NCBI RefSeq assembly: GCF_001649575.2
Contig: NC_051433.1
Span: forward strand, 23,343,771 to 23,407,770
DNA: 64,000 bases
Direction: 5' to 3'
From: Kryptolebias marmoratus
Lineage: Eukaryota; Chordata; Actinopteri; Cyprinodontiformes; Rivulidae
Shown here: positions 47,426 to 59,850 of the stretch, piece after piece
Position numbering within the stretch: position 1 is the first letter of the stretch
Layout of the letters: each line of letters opens with the position of its first letter
Made by a program: the position numbers and the translations under genes
Notes under the pieces: model-generated
What the model was told of the DNA's origin: nothing
Seen by the model: only the letters and a program-made list of their open reading frames with translations
Database searches by the model: none

Positions 47426-48480
47426 TTTAGTTTACTATATTTTTGCCACTGAGCTAAGCCAATAAGCAGAATTGGCAGTGGGGGACCTGTGTAATACAAG
47501 AGAATGGAGTTTAGTGGCTAAAGGCAGCAAAAACATTTACCAAATGTGAAAAGGTTAGATCTACAGTAATAAGTCAGGACTGGCTCTTTTTATGAGGACC
47601 CTAAGTGCAGTCTCTTGCTTTGAAGAGTGGAATCAAAAGGCACTGCAGAGACTGACTTTTATTTTTATTCAACACAACCCACATGTATGGTTTATATCAT
47701 AAAAACACAGGGAAAAAATCTGCATACTTCATTTACAAGATTAAATAAGAGGGAGGAGAAGATATTTAATTGAATATTTGCTCATTAGAGGGGATTTTCA
47801 AATAGCCTGCAGATGTATTCTGTTTCATAAACATGATGCAAATTTGATACAACGCTCTAAACATCTTGTGTGAGCCGTATCCTCAGAGCTAACAAAACGA
47901 GTCATGTTGACTTTTACTTGCTACCGTTACATCTGATTCGTTCAGCATTATTTTAGTGCATACTGGGGTTCTCTTTTTGGTTTAATGCTGCTGCTGGGGT
48001 CCACTCATTGTGCTGAAGCTGAAGCTGAAGCCGAAGCCGAAGTCTCCTCACACGACCAGCAGAAATAAGTGGTCCTGTGAAGTGCTTAAAGTGGATCAAT
48101 ATCCTGCTGTGAGGAATGAGTGAGAGCAAAGAAAAAATAAATAAATAAAAAAGGGACAGGGGGGATACTACAGTAAAAAAATAAAAAATAAAATAAATCC
48201 TGCAGCGGTACTTGTGACAGCCGTTAAACAACATCTGACTGTAAGCTGCTAATCTCAACATGAAAGGGAGGTTGCTCACAGATGTGGTGAAAATGTAGAA
48301 ATATAACGGATGCATTAAAGATGAACACGCTAAACATTCATATACACGTATGTAATAATTTCATCATTGGACCCTGAAAACCAAGCATGTCTGTTTCAGC
48401 TTGTACTATCCAAACTATCTGTGTTAACACAGCTCAAAGTAATTATGGATGGGTAAGTATGGATGTAAAACCCATACTTT
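47426..48480. other. No assigned feature
   Basis: Mostly unique DNA. A stretch at about 47810-47950 with several retained CpGs may be conserved non-coding sequence. An A/T-rich tract lies at 48130-48200. Confidence 0.35.
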
Positions 48481-48489
48481 TTTAGTTTG

Positions 48490-48655
48490 AAGTGGAGATT
48501 TTGTTTTGGGATTTCTAGTTCTTTCTTTCTTTTTGGTTGTCAACTTCACTCCCTGTTTTATTTTGTAGTATCACTTCCTTTGTCAGTCTTGCCTTCCTGT
48601 CCTTTTGTCACACCTGCTCTGGATTTGTAATCGGCACTACAAACCACAATTAAGG
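48490..48655 (+). mobile_element. Possible LTR fragment
   Basis: 'gttttgggatttctagttc', 'ttttattttgtagtatcac' and 'cttttgtcacacctgctc' resemble the 5' part of a common fish LTR type. A related end piece may be 'tctgcattttggccctcaa' at about 49546-49564. No TSD could be read. Confidence 0.3.
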
Positions 48656-48750
48656 CCAGGTCCCAATACTCGCACTCCACCCTACGCCCCACACCCCAAA
48701 GTGCACAGAAGGGTTACAAGCATGCAAAAATTGGAGAATTGGGACAGTAA
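48656..48750. repeat. Short element with inverted ends
   Basis: 'gtcccaatactc' near 48659 and 'gagaattgggac' near 48734 are inverted near-copies. This may be a very short MITE, but no target duplication was found. Confidence 0.25.
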
Positions 48751-49018
48751 AGGTTACATCTTCGACTTGCGCCTCTGTGTCATAACTGTGACATCCAACA
48801 GGGCGGGGTCAGTCACTGTTTTGGTATTTTAAGAAGGTGCCAGTACAATTTTAAAAGTACAGTTTAGGTATTTTTGCTTTCCAAAGTCATTGCAGGAGAT
48901 ATTTGGCTGTTCAAATGTGTTTTGTAATGACTTGTTGAATACGGAGCAAAGTTTGATAGTATTCACACGTGTACAGCAGAGTGAAACAAGAATTATTTCA
49001 ACACCTTACATTTTAAAC

Positions 49019-49106
49019 GCCACCCAGAAAGGCCCCAGGCTGGGAAGCAATCCTGTAACCTTCTTGCTGTGAGGCAACAGCTCTAACCACTGCCCCTCCA
49101 TGCCAC
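49019..49106 (-). mobile_element. V-SINE-like element, tRNA-related head only
   Basis: Minus-strand head region: on the plus strand 'cagaaaggccccaggctggg', 'ccttcttgctgtgaggcaac' and 'agctctaaccactgcc'. The rest of the SINE is absent, which is unusual because retroposition normally truncates the head. Confidence 0.65.
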
Positions 49107-52100
49107 TCTAGCTGAAATAAGATTAGGTAAAATAAACACGTTTTAAAGGCTGCACTGTAAATAGCAAATAAAAAGAAAAACATAAAAATAAAAATTTAGA
49201 CTGTTGTCAATAAATAAAAACATTTTTATAGAAAAATTATTTTATATTATATGTTATAATATATGTCACTGATTCTGATTACTAAATTTTTAGGTCAGCA
49301 GAGAAGGCATTGGTGGCCTTGATGGCCCATAAGTGGATGCTTAAAAAAAACAAAACATATAACACCACGATTGTTGGTAGGGGAGTAGGCAGGACTTAAA
49401 GCCCCACATCACTAGAGCTAGACTCCAAAAATACATAGCAGATCTCGTAAACTGGGTCCTGCTGGCTTTAATTCCCAACAATGAGAGAAGTAGGGACATT
49501 TAGTCTATTAATATACACAGTCTATGCGTTTGACTCATTCTGTCTGCATTTTGGCCCTCAAACCTTCACCTGCCCTGTTTTGTAACACAGAATTAGAAAA
49601 TACTGGAAGATCAATAATTATCCGACTTTATACCCCACCACAAACCGGCATCTGTGTTTCTCAAATATTGTTCAGTATAACAGTGTTCCTGTAGTGTTGA
49701 GCTACAAACTGCTTCTATTCAATATGGAGCAGGAAGGTTTACTTCTGGCTACATTTCAGCTTAAGAAGACCACTGGCTGCACAGCACCTCATACAGGTCA
49801 TTGTTTATTCTCATCTTCACTTTTTAACAATGTTTTGTGTTGGTTGGGGAGGCAGTACATCATGAATCCATCATCAGGTTATCTGCCAATTATCAGTCTC
49901 TCACCTTTGCTGTCTTCTAGCTGCTTGGCTCTCGCTGGGTGATTTGAGATAAAGTTGCTGACTCTGTCGGAGTCCATTGTCGTTATAGGCTTGTTTCAGG
50001 GGAGAATAGAAAGGCAGTTATGTTTTAATGACACGTAGCACTGGCACTTCTGTTTCTGAACAGGAAACAATTAGAGTTGGTTAAGACAGGGTATGGGTGG
50101 AGGGTAAATTAAGTGATATTGTAGATATCAAAAAGAAGGGGTGTTTTCTGCCCTCAAACCTCATCTTTAGAGAAAGACTTAGTTTTGGCACCACGCTGCT
50201 TCAAAGAGACGCCCTGCCCAGCTTCCACAAATAGAAAATATGAAGGGGAATTTTTAATGGAAATAGATTAATATTTTACCTCAGCATTGATTCATGCTGC
50301 CACTGTAGACATTTTCATCGAGTGAGTTGGAAAAACATGTGAGCTTCCTAAAGACAACTGCTGTTCCTGGAACTTAGTTTGTCCTTCAAACTACCTGCTC
50401 TGACGTTTTCCTATAATAACATCAGTGGTAGAGACAAGGGTTGATTTAATGTGTTGCCATTGATCTGTGAGATTTGATGGCTGCATCCTGGAAAAACCAA
50501 TGACAGTAAATGATAAATGAGGTAGAGTCTTGATTGGCATTTCAGTTGTACGTAAAAAAGCATTTAAGTGCAATCAGACAGACAAAAAGAAGGAGCCTTT
50601 GAGTTTTGATTTTAGTCCTGTTTTGTTTATACTTGTTGTTGGACTTTTTGGTTCTTTTAAAAAGACATTTTGTCCATTTTGAAGTGATGTTCTGAAAAAA
50701 AAACCAATTATAAATAATTATCATCTTAACTATTGTAGATCGTTAAATGGTCTCAGTTAGGAGAAATTGAGGTTAATTTTGACCAGACTGATGAGCTAAC
50801 AGCTAATCTGAACACAGCCAAGACTAAAGGGAGTTGTTTCCATCTTAAATAACTCCAATCTTAACAGTGTCATTACATTTCATGCAAACACTGTTTCATA
50901 GACCTTTATATTTCCATTAATTCCCCATTACAGGGTTATAGAAACCTGTGGTTATTTACAAATGCAAATAGCCGTAGCAGCAGTCTTCTTTCACCTTTGG
51001 AGCTGCCTAGGGTCAAACTTAACAGGAAAGTTTAATTTTTTTTGCCTAAATAACTGTGCAATGCCAAACGAATGTTAATGTTAAAGTGTTAATAATAGGG
51101 TTTGCTTGAACTACTTTGAAATTCTGAAGATTGTAGTTGTTTTAAGACAGCAAAATTTGCTTAAACAAGTCACTTTTAGCTAATCAATCTGGTCTAACTC
51201 ACCTAATCTGCTCCATCATGTTGTCATTAATATGACATGGGTAAAATTGTGCTTTATCAATGTGATGAGATGGTTTCTTTCTGATTTTTTTTTTAGATTC
51301 TGACTCACTCGGATTTATGAATTTGAGAAAGTAACAAAGTGTTGTTTTGCCTCTACTATAACAGAGCAGAATAGAGAAGAAAAGGATTAGTTTGTACCAA
51401 TTATTCCAGCATTGTTCAGTTTAGTTAAAAATCTTAAAGAAAGCAAGAAAAAAAAAGTGATTTGTTTTACTCCCACTCAAAATAGATAAATTCAATGTGC
51501 AAGAAGCCTGGTCACTTATTTTGTGATATAAAAAAAAGATTATCCAATCTGAAGAAAGCAATAATAGCCAGTTTCATCAGTAGGATTTGAGGTGAGCACT
51601 TTATGAATGGTAAGCTGGGTACTTACTTTATAAATTTCATAATGTGCCTACAAACAAATTGCAATCGCAACTGTTTTGTTTAGAAAACTGTTAATTGTTT
51701 TCCTTAGATCTATAGGGAATTCATTCACATTTTAAGCTAAAAGAATATTCAATTCCCCTAGGCCGAGTAAAATAGTCTTGTTTGGAACGTTCCCACAGCT
51801 ATGTATGTTAGCCATCTTTGTATTCAATTTCATTTCAAATTCAGCTCAGTATATAAAGTGATAATTCACAGCAAATGTCATTTCAGGGCCTCATCCAGAA
51901 CAAGTGCATCAAAGCATCAAAAACAGGAAGTTTCTTTCAGTGGATCTAAATTCATTGGTTACATTTTTCAGGGCCTTGTAACTTTTCACCTCCTCTTCCA
52001 TATAATAAGGACAGATTGTGCATTAAATAGTTCAAGAAGTTGAAAAAAAAATTAAAATTGAGCTGAATGCCTTTTAATAAGTTTGAGAGCAAATTGGCAG

Positions 52101-52395
52101 TGATCTAAAGTTACAGTGCACTCCATTCTGGATAGTGGCACCAGTACTAGCAGCTATGCTATAGAAAACAATTACAACATAAAGTCAGAATTAGCTACAT
52201 GCACCTCAAAACACAGAGTTATTGGCAGTTCCATGTAGCCTTTTGGTAACTATGCTGTGCTGTTAGGTACTGTGTCCATTTTCAAATTATTGTACCGGCC
52301 TTATACAATTATACATGTCTCAAAGTCACATATTCTTCCAAATATTGGCTGTAGTTAAAAAATTGTCTCAAAGTATCTGGTAGCTATTTAAGCTG
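49107..52395. other. No assigned feature
   Basis: About 3.3 kb of AT-rich DNA. Reading frames are short and unrecognised, and no repeat can be named except the possible LTR end near 49550. Confidence 0.4.
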
Positions 52396-52397
52396 TC

Positions 52398-52674
52398 GCC
52401 TGGGGCCTTTCTGTGTGGAGTTTGAATGTTTTCCCTGTTAACACGTGGCTTTTCTCCGAGTACTCCAGTTTCCTCCCACTTACCAAAAACATGCATGTTA
52501 GGTTCAATGGTAACTCTAAATTGTCCCTAGGTGTGAGTGAGAGTGTGAATGGTTGTTTGTCTCATTTATCTCTGTGTGTCCCTGTGATGGACTGGAGACC
52601 TGTCCTGATGGACTGGAGTTAGGCACCAGCTCCTCCACAAAAGGAAAAGCAGGTAAAAGAATAGATGGATGGAT
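52398..52674 (+). mobile_element. V-SINE-like element, lacking the head
   Basis: Plus-strand copy: 'tggggcctttctgtgtggag', 'aaaacatgcatgttaggttc', 'actctaaattgtccctaggt', 'gtgaatggttgtttgtctca' and 'gtccctgtgatggactgg'. It ends in a 'gatggatgga' tail. Confidence 0.78.
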
Positions 52675-54075
52675 ATCTGGAAGCTCTATAATGACCAACT
52701 TTGTTTGCTTAAGCTGTACGAAATTCTCATAGCTGCACACAACACACTGATCTTCTGCCAGCCAATGTAGACGAATCAACATTCTTGACGTTATCACTGA
52801 AAAGGCTCTAAAAAGCAACATTAGTATTTATTTTGAGTTATGTTTGTCTCCGCCTGATGAATTTAGTTTCTTATTAGTTTTAGCCTTTTTAAGGGAGTAT
52901 TAGGACTGCTTCCTCAGGTACATAATTGCTACAAGTAAGTGTCAGTTTGACAAGTGATGGTGTGCAGGTGGTTCTGAAAGTTTTCACAATGGAAACCAGC
53001 TGCCTGCTGGAGAAAACAACAATAGCTGTGGCCTGGAGAAGGCAAATAATGAGCTGAAGATATTATATATAAACCTTAGAGGAGTCAATGTGGCTGCCGA
53101 TTTAAGGGGTTCTCTTTGGGTTTACAGAAGACACATAGACCTGAGTGTCAGTTGATTCAAAGCCACGACTACATCATCTCTATGACCCTGTTTACAAGAC
53201 ACTGCTTTTATGTGAAACTGGGACATTTCTGCTGTGTTTCGATCATTCATGAACATGACAACAGCAATCATTTTCTGTGACGCCAAAGCTTTTTGAATCC
53301 AGGTCTCAGAGTGAACGTTTTTGGAAACACCTGACATCTGTGTAAAATCCCCTGCAGTCAATAGTTTTTCTGTGCTTGCGTGAGTAGATGAAGAACAGTA
53401 ATAATGGCAGATAGCAGAGTACCGTTTGAGCTGCTCACTCTTTTCAATGTATCAGACCTTCTGACACAGAACTTATATGAAAAGTCAGATGTGCTGGGTT
53501 CAGTCTATATTCATATGTGCAGAAGGTAGTGCTGCTTAGAACTGGAAACATGTTTCACAAACAAACAAAAATGTTGCTTTAATGAGACGCGGAAATTTGA
53601 ATGCTGAATAAAATCCACTACAGTTTTGCTACAGATAAAGGAAGACGGAGCCTGAGCTGAGGGGGCAGGTGGCAGACATGAATGAGCAGCTTTAATAAAA
53701 AATTTTTAGAGCAACAGTTTTTGCTCATGCCGCATAAAACACACAGTACCAGCGCCAATTTATTTGATAATGTAAGTCTGCTTAGTGACAAACCCCTTAA
53801 ATATCCAAAAGATAAATTAGAAGGTTTTTTCCCCTAAATTTACCAATATGTAAAATACTACATAAACCCTCCACAGGGGAAAAGAAAAAAAAAAATGGTG
53901 CACAGAGTGTGAACAGTAATGCACTGGTTTTGTAACCAAGGTAACTAACGACAGGAACAACAGTGAATGGTCAGATTAGCTGGTGAAGTGTGAAGAGGAA
54001 GCATTTCATCAATTGTACATGTAGACTCTGAGCCTGCAGTGGCTTCTTTAATTTAACATAACAACTTGTTTAAAA
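52675..54075. other. No assigned feature
   Basis: Unique-looking DNA with nothing recognised. Confidence 0.4.
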
Positions 54076-54079
54076 TTAA

Positions 54080-54335
54080 AGGCTGACCAGTCCTTGAATG
54101 AATGCATATCACCCACAGCCATTCATGCCATTGTTTTAGACTAAGATCATCTTATGCTGAGGATTGACAGCTTTATAGCTATTTTGGTCAAACCTTGAAA
54201 ATAACATTATGCACAATTTTAAACAACAGTGCAATATCTTGCATGATCACTTGGACTATGTGTTGTCAGTTACTGTCAATTACCACCACTCCAAATTTTA
54301 ACTCAATAAGTGCAAAAATTCAATTTTTACTGAGG
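54080..54335 (+). repeat. U-family repeat, 5' part
   Basis: Plus-strand: 'gaatgcatatcacccacagc', 'cattgttttagactaagatc', 'tggtcaaaccttgaaaataa', 'gttaccaccactccaa'-like text and 'ttttaactcaataagtgc'. The 3' half is missing. Confidence 0.65.
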
Positions 54336-55285
54336 AATAATTGAGCACCCAGCTCACAGGCTTGAGGTCTGCAGCTGGCCGGAGATGACCTAATCACAGG
54401 CTTCAGGAAGAGCATTCTGTGGAGGCGGATGCCTCCAATAGTGACAAGGATTCACAGCTCAGTCATTCAGCTCATCCCCTCCCACCACAATGACCCCCTG
54501 TCACCTGGCTTATCGCCACTCCTCTCTGCTCGCCTCACAATCTTTCATCATGGAGTGCAGCAACACACCAAAGCCTGATTAACTGGATCACTGCGTAGAC
54601 AAGGCAAGAAAGGAAACAGAAGGATATTTAGATTCAGACTGTTACTATTGACTTGAGAAAGGCCTCAGAGATCATCTTTTTTCATTCATGTGGGAGGAAA
54701 AGAAACATGAGTCCAACTTTGTGGTGGATGGAAGGTTTTTGTAGAGCAGCAAGTCTGCTTTCCATCTGCATTAACTTATGCAGAAAAGGTTAAGAATGGA
54801 TCAGAGGATCAAACTCCAGACAATTTCATTGTTAAAGCTCCAATATTTCAGCACAGAATCATAATATGAACTCTTGTTTGCTGCCATGCAGCATAGATTT
54901 GAATGATTCAGTCATTTCAGACAGTCTTGGCTCGACACAGTTGGCTGTTTTTTTCTGCCAGGATCATTTTGTCAAGAAGACATACTGATGATTTTAATGG
55001 TATTTTTTTAAATATGTAGTATTGCTAAAAGAATATATAAATAGCATTTTTTGACATTTGTATGAATAAAAAGCAATATGTGAAAGATATAATCGACACA
55101 AGGAAGACGGCAGTTAGATAATGAAAGAAACTCATTTTGATGCGCTATAGCATGGTATTTAGGGAAATTGTGCACGTTGTCGTTCCCTTTGCTTAGTTTA
55201 TGATTATGCAAATTTGGAAAGATTCTAAATGTTTTAAAATTGACATTTAAAACAATAGCTAAATCAATTTTAGAAGAAAAATGTT
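54336..55285. other. No assigned gene
   Basis: The part at 54340-54600 is more GC-rich and could be conserved non-coding DNA. The remainder is AT-rich with nothing recognised. Confidence 0.35.
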
Positions 55286-55289
55286 TTCA

Positions 55290-55551
55290 TAACAGAACTA
55301 AGACAAAAGAGGCGACTTGTACTCAGATGTTGATAATCGAGTGGACACAGGTGTGCTGATTACAACAAGGAGCAGGTGAGGGAAACTGGATGATAAAAAC
55401 AAGAATCCTGAGGACATCTGACGACTTAAAAAAAGACCTGTAAGAACACAACTGACTATCCCAAAACAACCCAAACCTACAGTAAAACACCAAAATCTAC
55501 ACTGATATTAGAAGAAAACCAAAAACCCGAACAAAGCCTCAAACTGTGACA
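55290..55551 (-). mobile_element. LTR-like fragment, minus strand
   Basis: It ends on the plus strand with 'ctcaaactgtgaca' and carries 'gacacaggtgtgctgattac' and 'caaggagcaggtgaggg', resembling the 16326/59196 LTR family. The left boundary and TSD could not be found. Confidence 0.42.
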
Positions 55552-58265
55552 CCACACAAAAAGCAGAACAAAAAATTTAATCAAAATTTAAGCTATGGAA
55601 CAAATTTTCCATTTGCAACTTTTACTAAATGAGTGCATTATTTTAAATTCTTAAATGGTAAATGTTGTGCTATGTACACTATGTATGATTTCCTACTATT
55701 ACTCACACCACCATACCACCATAAACTCACGGTTCTTGTTACTTAACCCATACACTTAAAATAAACTGTGACAAGAGCAAAACAAGAACTGCATGTTTTT
55801 ATGTTGCACACAAAATGCTACATTTTAAGCTATGTGCCAAATTATTTTGTATTAAAGCAAACTCAGAAATAGACGTGTTGACAGCTGTGATGTAGTTAAC
55901 ATCACAGTATTTTTTGGAATCCAAAGATAACCTGCTGAAAGGGTGTGTGCATGATTCACACATTTTGCCTAAACTTCCGCTGAGTGGATATAAAACATTT
56001 ATGAGACAGACAAAAGTGTTAGGCTTTTCTTTTTATCTCTTTTTGAATGATTACCTCCAAAATAGTTGTAAGAGTATGTCTTTTTTATTCATTTTATTGG
56101 TGCTTCACTGAGGAGTAAAGTTTACAAATATATAAATATATATAAAAATTGTTGGCAGAGATTGGTTAGATAACTTGGCTTACTGAATAAAACAGTACAT
56201 AGATGAGTCTGAGTGCTGCGTGGGACCTGTAAGAGTTGGACCATGCTCTTGTTACCTGTTTGAAGCACAAATGTGATCACACTGTGGGTGGGGAACACGT
56301 TTAAGCACCTAGAACAATTTTAGTTTTGGCTTATATGTAAACTGGATGACATTTTGTGGGAGACTTGGTGTGTTTACATTAGAAAGTGTGGAAATGGCCC
56401 AGGGTTTGCTTGGCTCTGCTGACGAGCAGGTGGGATTAAGTGGTGGGCAGACGGTGCTGTGATTCTGCCCGGGCTATCAAGGCAAATCACTGGACAGCTC
56501 ATTGCTCCTTGCTGAGTTGGCGTTTATAGTTGGCTGCAGAGCTCTCTGTCCACCGTAATTATGTCATCTTTTATGGATTCTGACCATTTTTCGTTCTACC
56601 CGTGTTATAAGTAACCAGACAGACTGCATGTTATTTTAAAGCATTGCTCAGTTCTTCACCATGACTTGAATTTGCCTGTAGTCATTCATTCATCTTTTTA
56701 CCTGCACCCAGCAAGAAAAACAGCTGCTCAACTCCTTCGCCATTTGTAAAACAGCTAGAAATTCTGGCTTCCTGTGTTAAGTATCTTTAAGCACACAGCA
56801 GTGACACTATTTCCATTTCACCAGCATTCTGTCAAGAAAGATTAGGCATTCTTCATCCTGCGGGGTGTTCTACCCCAGAAAGAATAGCTGGTGAATATGA
56901 CGAGGCTGTGGATCTGCCATGCTTTACATAATAGAATACTGTAGGTTTTTGGAAATATAAAAGTATGTGTAAACCAGATTTTTTTTTTTCGCACACAAAA
57001 ATATGTGAACAGTGAGTGAACCTGCTGTCACTTTACTTATGAGAATGTGATTTCAGACAGCATTCAGAACACCTACTTTGTCCATTTAACAAAACTATTT
57101 ATCCTCATGAGCACACAAGCAACAACCTGAAGGTACTACTGTGCATCTTCTATAGCAAATACCAAAAAACAAACAAAAAAAGAGACTTTAGATCCTTTCA
57201 CAAAACACTTCAATTCAGTCGATGCAAAATGGGAGGGTTGAAATTATGCCACTGCTTTTATACCTCTCTGGTTAAAACTCTGTTTAATCTATGATTTTCT
57301 AGATTTATATTAGTTCTTTATATATAAGCTTTCATTTATAACTACCATAATTTGTAGTAAAAGTAACAAAACTTGCACTGTGCATGCTGAGCTACAGGAT
57401 ACACACTCTCCTACACACAACAGTGTAAGCCCACTAATTTAACTTTAGTTAATTAACTTATTTCAGTCTAAATATCCCTAAACAGTATTAAATATTATTT
57501 TATCATTTGGATTTAATGTTCAGGATAACAGTGTATCTCCTTTCACTCATTATCTTCACATTTGTCTGACGATGCTGTAGCAATAATTAGATGTTGTGAT
57601 GATATGTTGAGCTACAATAAACAAGTTACAGTAAAAAAGAAGATTGTGAAGTATTTCTGTTACAACATACCCTAATTACCCAGCCCCCGTCCCCTGATTT
57701 TTACAGATAGTTCAGGAAAGCTTTAAAGCATGACTAATTATTATCCCGAAAAGATTTTCCCTGATCTGAATGCAAATCCACAAAGGCTGCCTGAAGAAGC
57801 ACAATTTCCAAGAATTAAGAGTGTGGCTTATTAGTGTTCATACTGTCCTTTTAAAACAATAGCTCTAATATGTCATGTTTACAGTCAATTGACATTCAAC
57901 CTCCAATTTGCCTGACAGTTCCCTTTGAATTTAGTTGGTATAAGAGCAGAAACAATATCTTGCTAAAATCTCTCTCCCTGTCTTCTTGTCTATTTAATGA
58001 GAACAGCAATATGCAAAACATGTGTGGCCAAATGAGAAGCCTAAACCCTGAAGACACAGATGAAAATTTTGATTTTTAAACTCTTTATCAGCATAATTCT
58101 TAAAAGCTTACACAACTTGGACAAGATGTAAGAAATTATAAAGTCACTGATTTGTGGCTAAATTTTGACTTTCAGTCTCAACCATTTGAATTATTTCAAA
58201 GCTGCAAATGTTAGGCAGGAATACTAAATAAAAGACAATAATACTGAACTCAAGACTTGGGGAAA
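55552..58265. other. No assigned feature
   Basis: AT-rich DNA with T and A runs. A balanced-composition stretch at 56390-56590 may be conserved non-coding DNA. No exon supported. Confidence 0.4.
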
Positions 58266-58270
58266 ATGGG

Positions 58271-58345
58271 GATCAAGTGGATCCCCACTTGATCCATTTT
58301 TTATCATTTTTTTTATCATTCAAAAAGAATTTTGAATGATAAAAA
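58271..58345. repeat. Two adjacent perfect hairpins
   Basis: The first hairpin has stem GATCAAGTGG / CCACTTGATC (58271-58280 and 58285-58294) with a 4-nt loop. The second has a 16-bp perfect stem (58310-58325 and 58330-58345) around the loop AGAA. A C10/A17 low-complexity tract follows at 58371-58408. Confidence 0.75.
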
Positions 58346-58454
58346 GACTGGTGTACAGCTAAAAAAAGAACCCCCCCCCCAAAAAAAAAAAAAAAAACAA
58401 AAAAAAACAGTAGAATGGACAAGGTTTATTTCACATGAAGTTTGTCTTAAATTG

Positions 58455-59850
58455 CTACCTCATCATGGAGGAACTTGAGTATCCTGGGGTCTTCGTAAGC
58501 TATGCTGTACAAGGCAGTTTGCCAGAGGTAGGGTCTCCCATGGCGAATTGATTCTGAGTAAGGGGCCAGACTGGGTGGATTTTAATCACCCAGATCATGA
58601 ATCCCTTGAATCATGAGTCCAAGGGACCCAGCCACTTTGCCTGGACTGGAAATGCTGGGGCCTCACCCTGCAGCCAGACCTGATCGAAGAGCACCTGGTG
58701 ACCAGGCTTTTACCTATATTGTGTCTGGCCAGGCAAGGCCTGACCAAACACCATGGGACCATGGTCCAGTGGACCCATCACATGCAGGAGGTGTTGAAAG
58801 GGAACACTGAATTGTTAGTTGGGCGACAGTTGGAGGTGGAGGCTTTGATGGTTTGACCCTCAGATTGTGCAACTACCCACATGGACTGGCACTTCACTGG
58901 TGGAGAAACAGCTTGAACTTGTACTGGAGATAATGTAACACCAGCTAGATATACAGTAGTTGGGATCACCTCAACCCACAGTATGAATTCCAGAGCCAAT
59001 ATCCTGGAGAGAGGCTGGACTCTGTTCCACCCTGGCGTCGTCCTGGATGGGAAGCAGACAGCAGGGGTGGATTTACTTTTAGCTCCACATCTCCTCAACC
59101 AAGCATAGGAGTTTTCTCTATGTTGATGATAGGGTAGTCTCCCTTCTACACTTTTGAATGTAAGAAAGGTTTCTGACTCATGTTTATGCTGATGCAGTCA
59201 TGTGAGGTGGAGAAGGAGGCGAACACAGACTCATCATAAAAAACAAATTTATTAACCAAAGAAAGAACAAAAACAAAGGCTGACGAGGCAGCAAAAACTA
59301 AACAAAACAAAATCCAAAAGGGCAAGGCGAAGCAAGGCAAGGCGAGAGACAAGGGACTAGAGACAATACACAATGAACCAGCAGGGTAGTGGAGAAAGTA
59401 ACCGGGTTTTAAAGCTGAGGATGATTATGGGAAGTGGGCACAGGTGAGTGATTACAATAGCGGACCGGTGGAGATGGGCGTGGCAATTAACAAGAGCTGA
59501 GAGAGGATAAGTGGAGAATGAAGACAAATTGGCAACAAACAGGAAAACAAAACAACAAAGACAGTAAACCAAACCCAAAAGAAACCAGAAACAAAACACT
59601 ACATACAAAAAGAAACACTACCAAAACAAAATGTGACAGATGCACCTCCTTCTTGGAGGTTTTGGGGTATCTGCCGGAAGATTCGGAACCAGAGAGGTGT
59701 CCTGTTGTTGAATTTTTTTGTTGGTCATGGATTGCCAATAAAATAGATTATGTTTAAGCATAAGGGTCTCCATAGGTGCATGTAACACCAGGAAACCTGG
59801 GTCTCGATATTATAATTGCGCCATTAGACCTGCATCAATATGTCTTGGAC
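58455..59850 (+). mobile_element. Rex3/RTE-like LINE 5' fragment, split by an LTR
   Basis: Two pieces, 58455-59195 and 59639-59850, read as one LINE 5' region once the LTR between them is removed. The first has 'ctacctcatcatggaggaac', 'tagggtctcccatggcga' and the start of an AP-endonuclease frame (V-G-I-T-S-T-H, L-E-R-G-W-T-L-F-H). The second continues with 'gttggtcatggattgccaat' and 'aagcataagggtctccatag', typical of the following endonuclease part. Stops and small deletions make it inactive. The RT and 3' half are not present nearby. Confidence 0.72.
59196..59638 (-). mobile_element. Solo LTR, 443 bp, with GATGC target duplication
   Basis: Flanked by perfect 5-bp direct repeats GATGC (59191-59195 and 59639-59643). 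The plus-strand right end is GTGACA and the left end AGTCA (mutated from TGTCA). In minus orientation it has a 'tttaaaacc' TATA-like box and AATAAA (complement of 59248-59253) about 53 bp before the 3' end. It is inserted in the Rex3-like fragment and belongs to the same family as 16326 and 62449. Confidence 0.82.

Noticed and set aside
58613..58810. A 65-codon frame with proline-rich, protein-like text
   Set aside because: It matches the 5' leader region of Rex3-like LINEs and is part of that fragment rather than a host gene.
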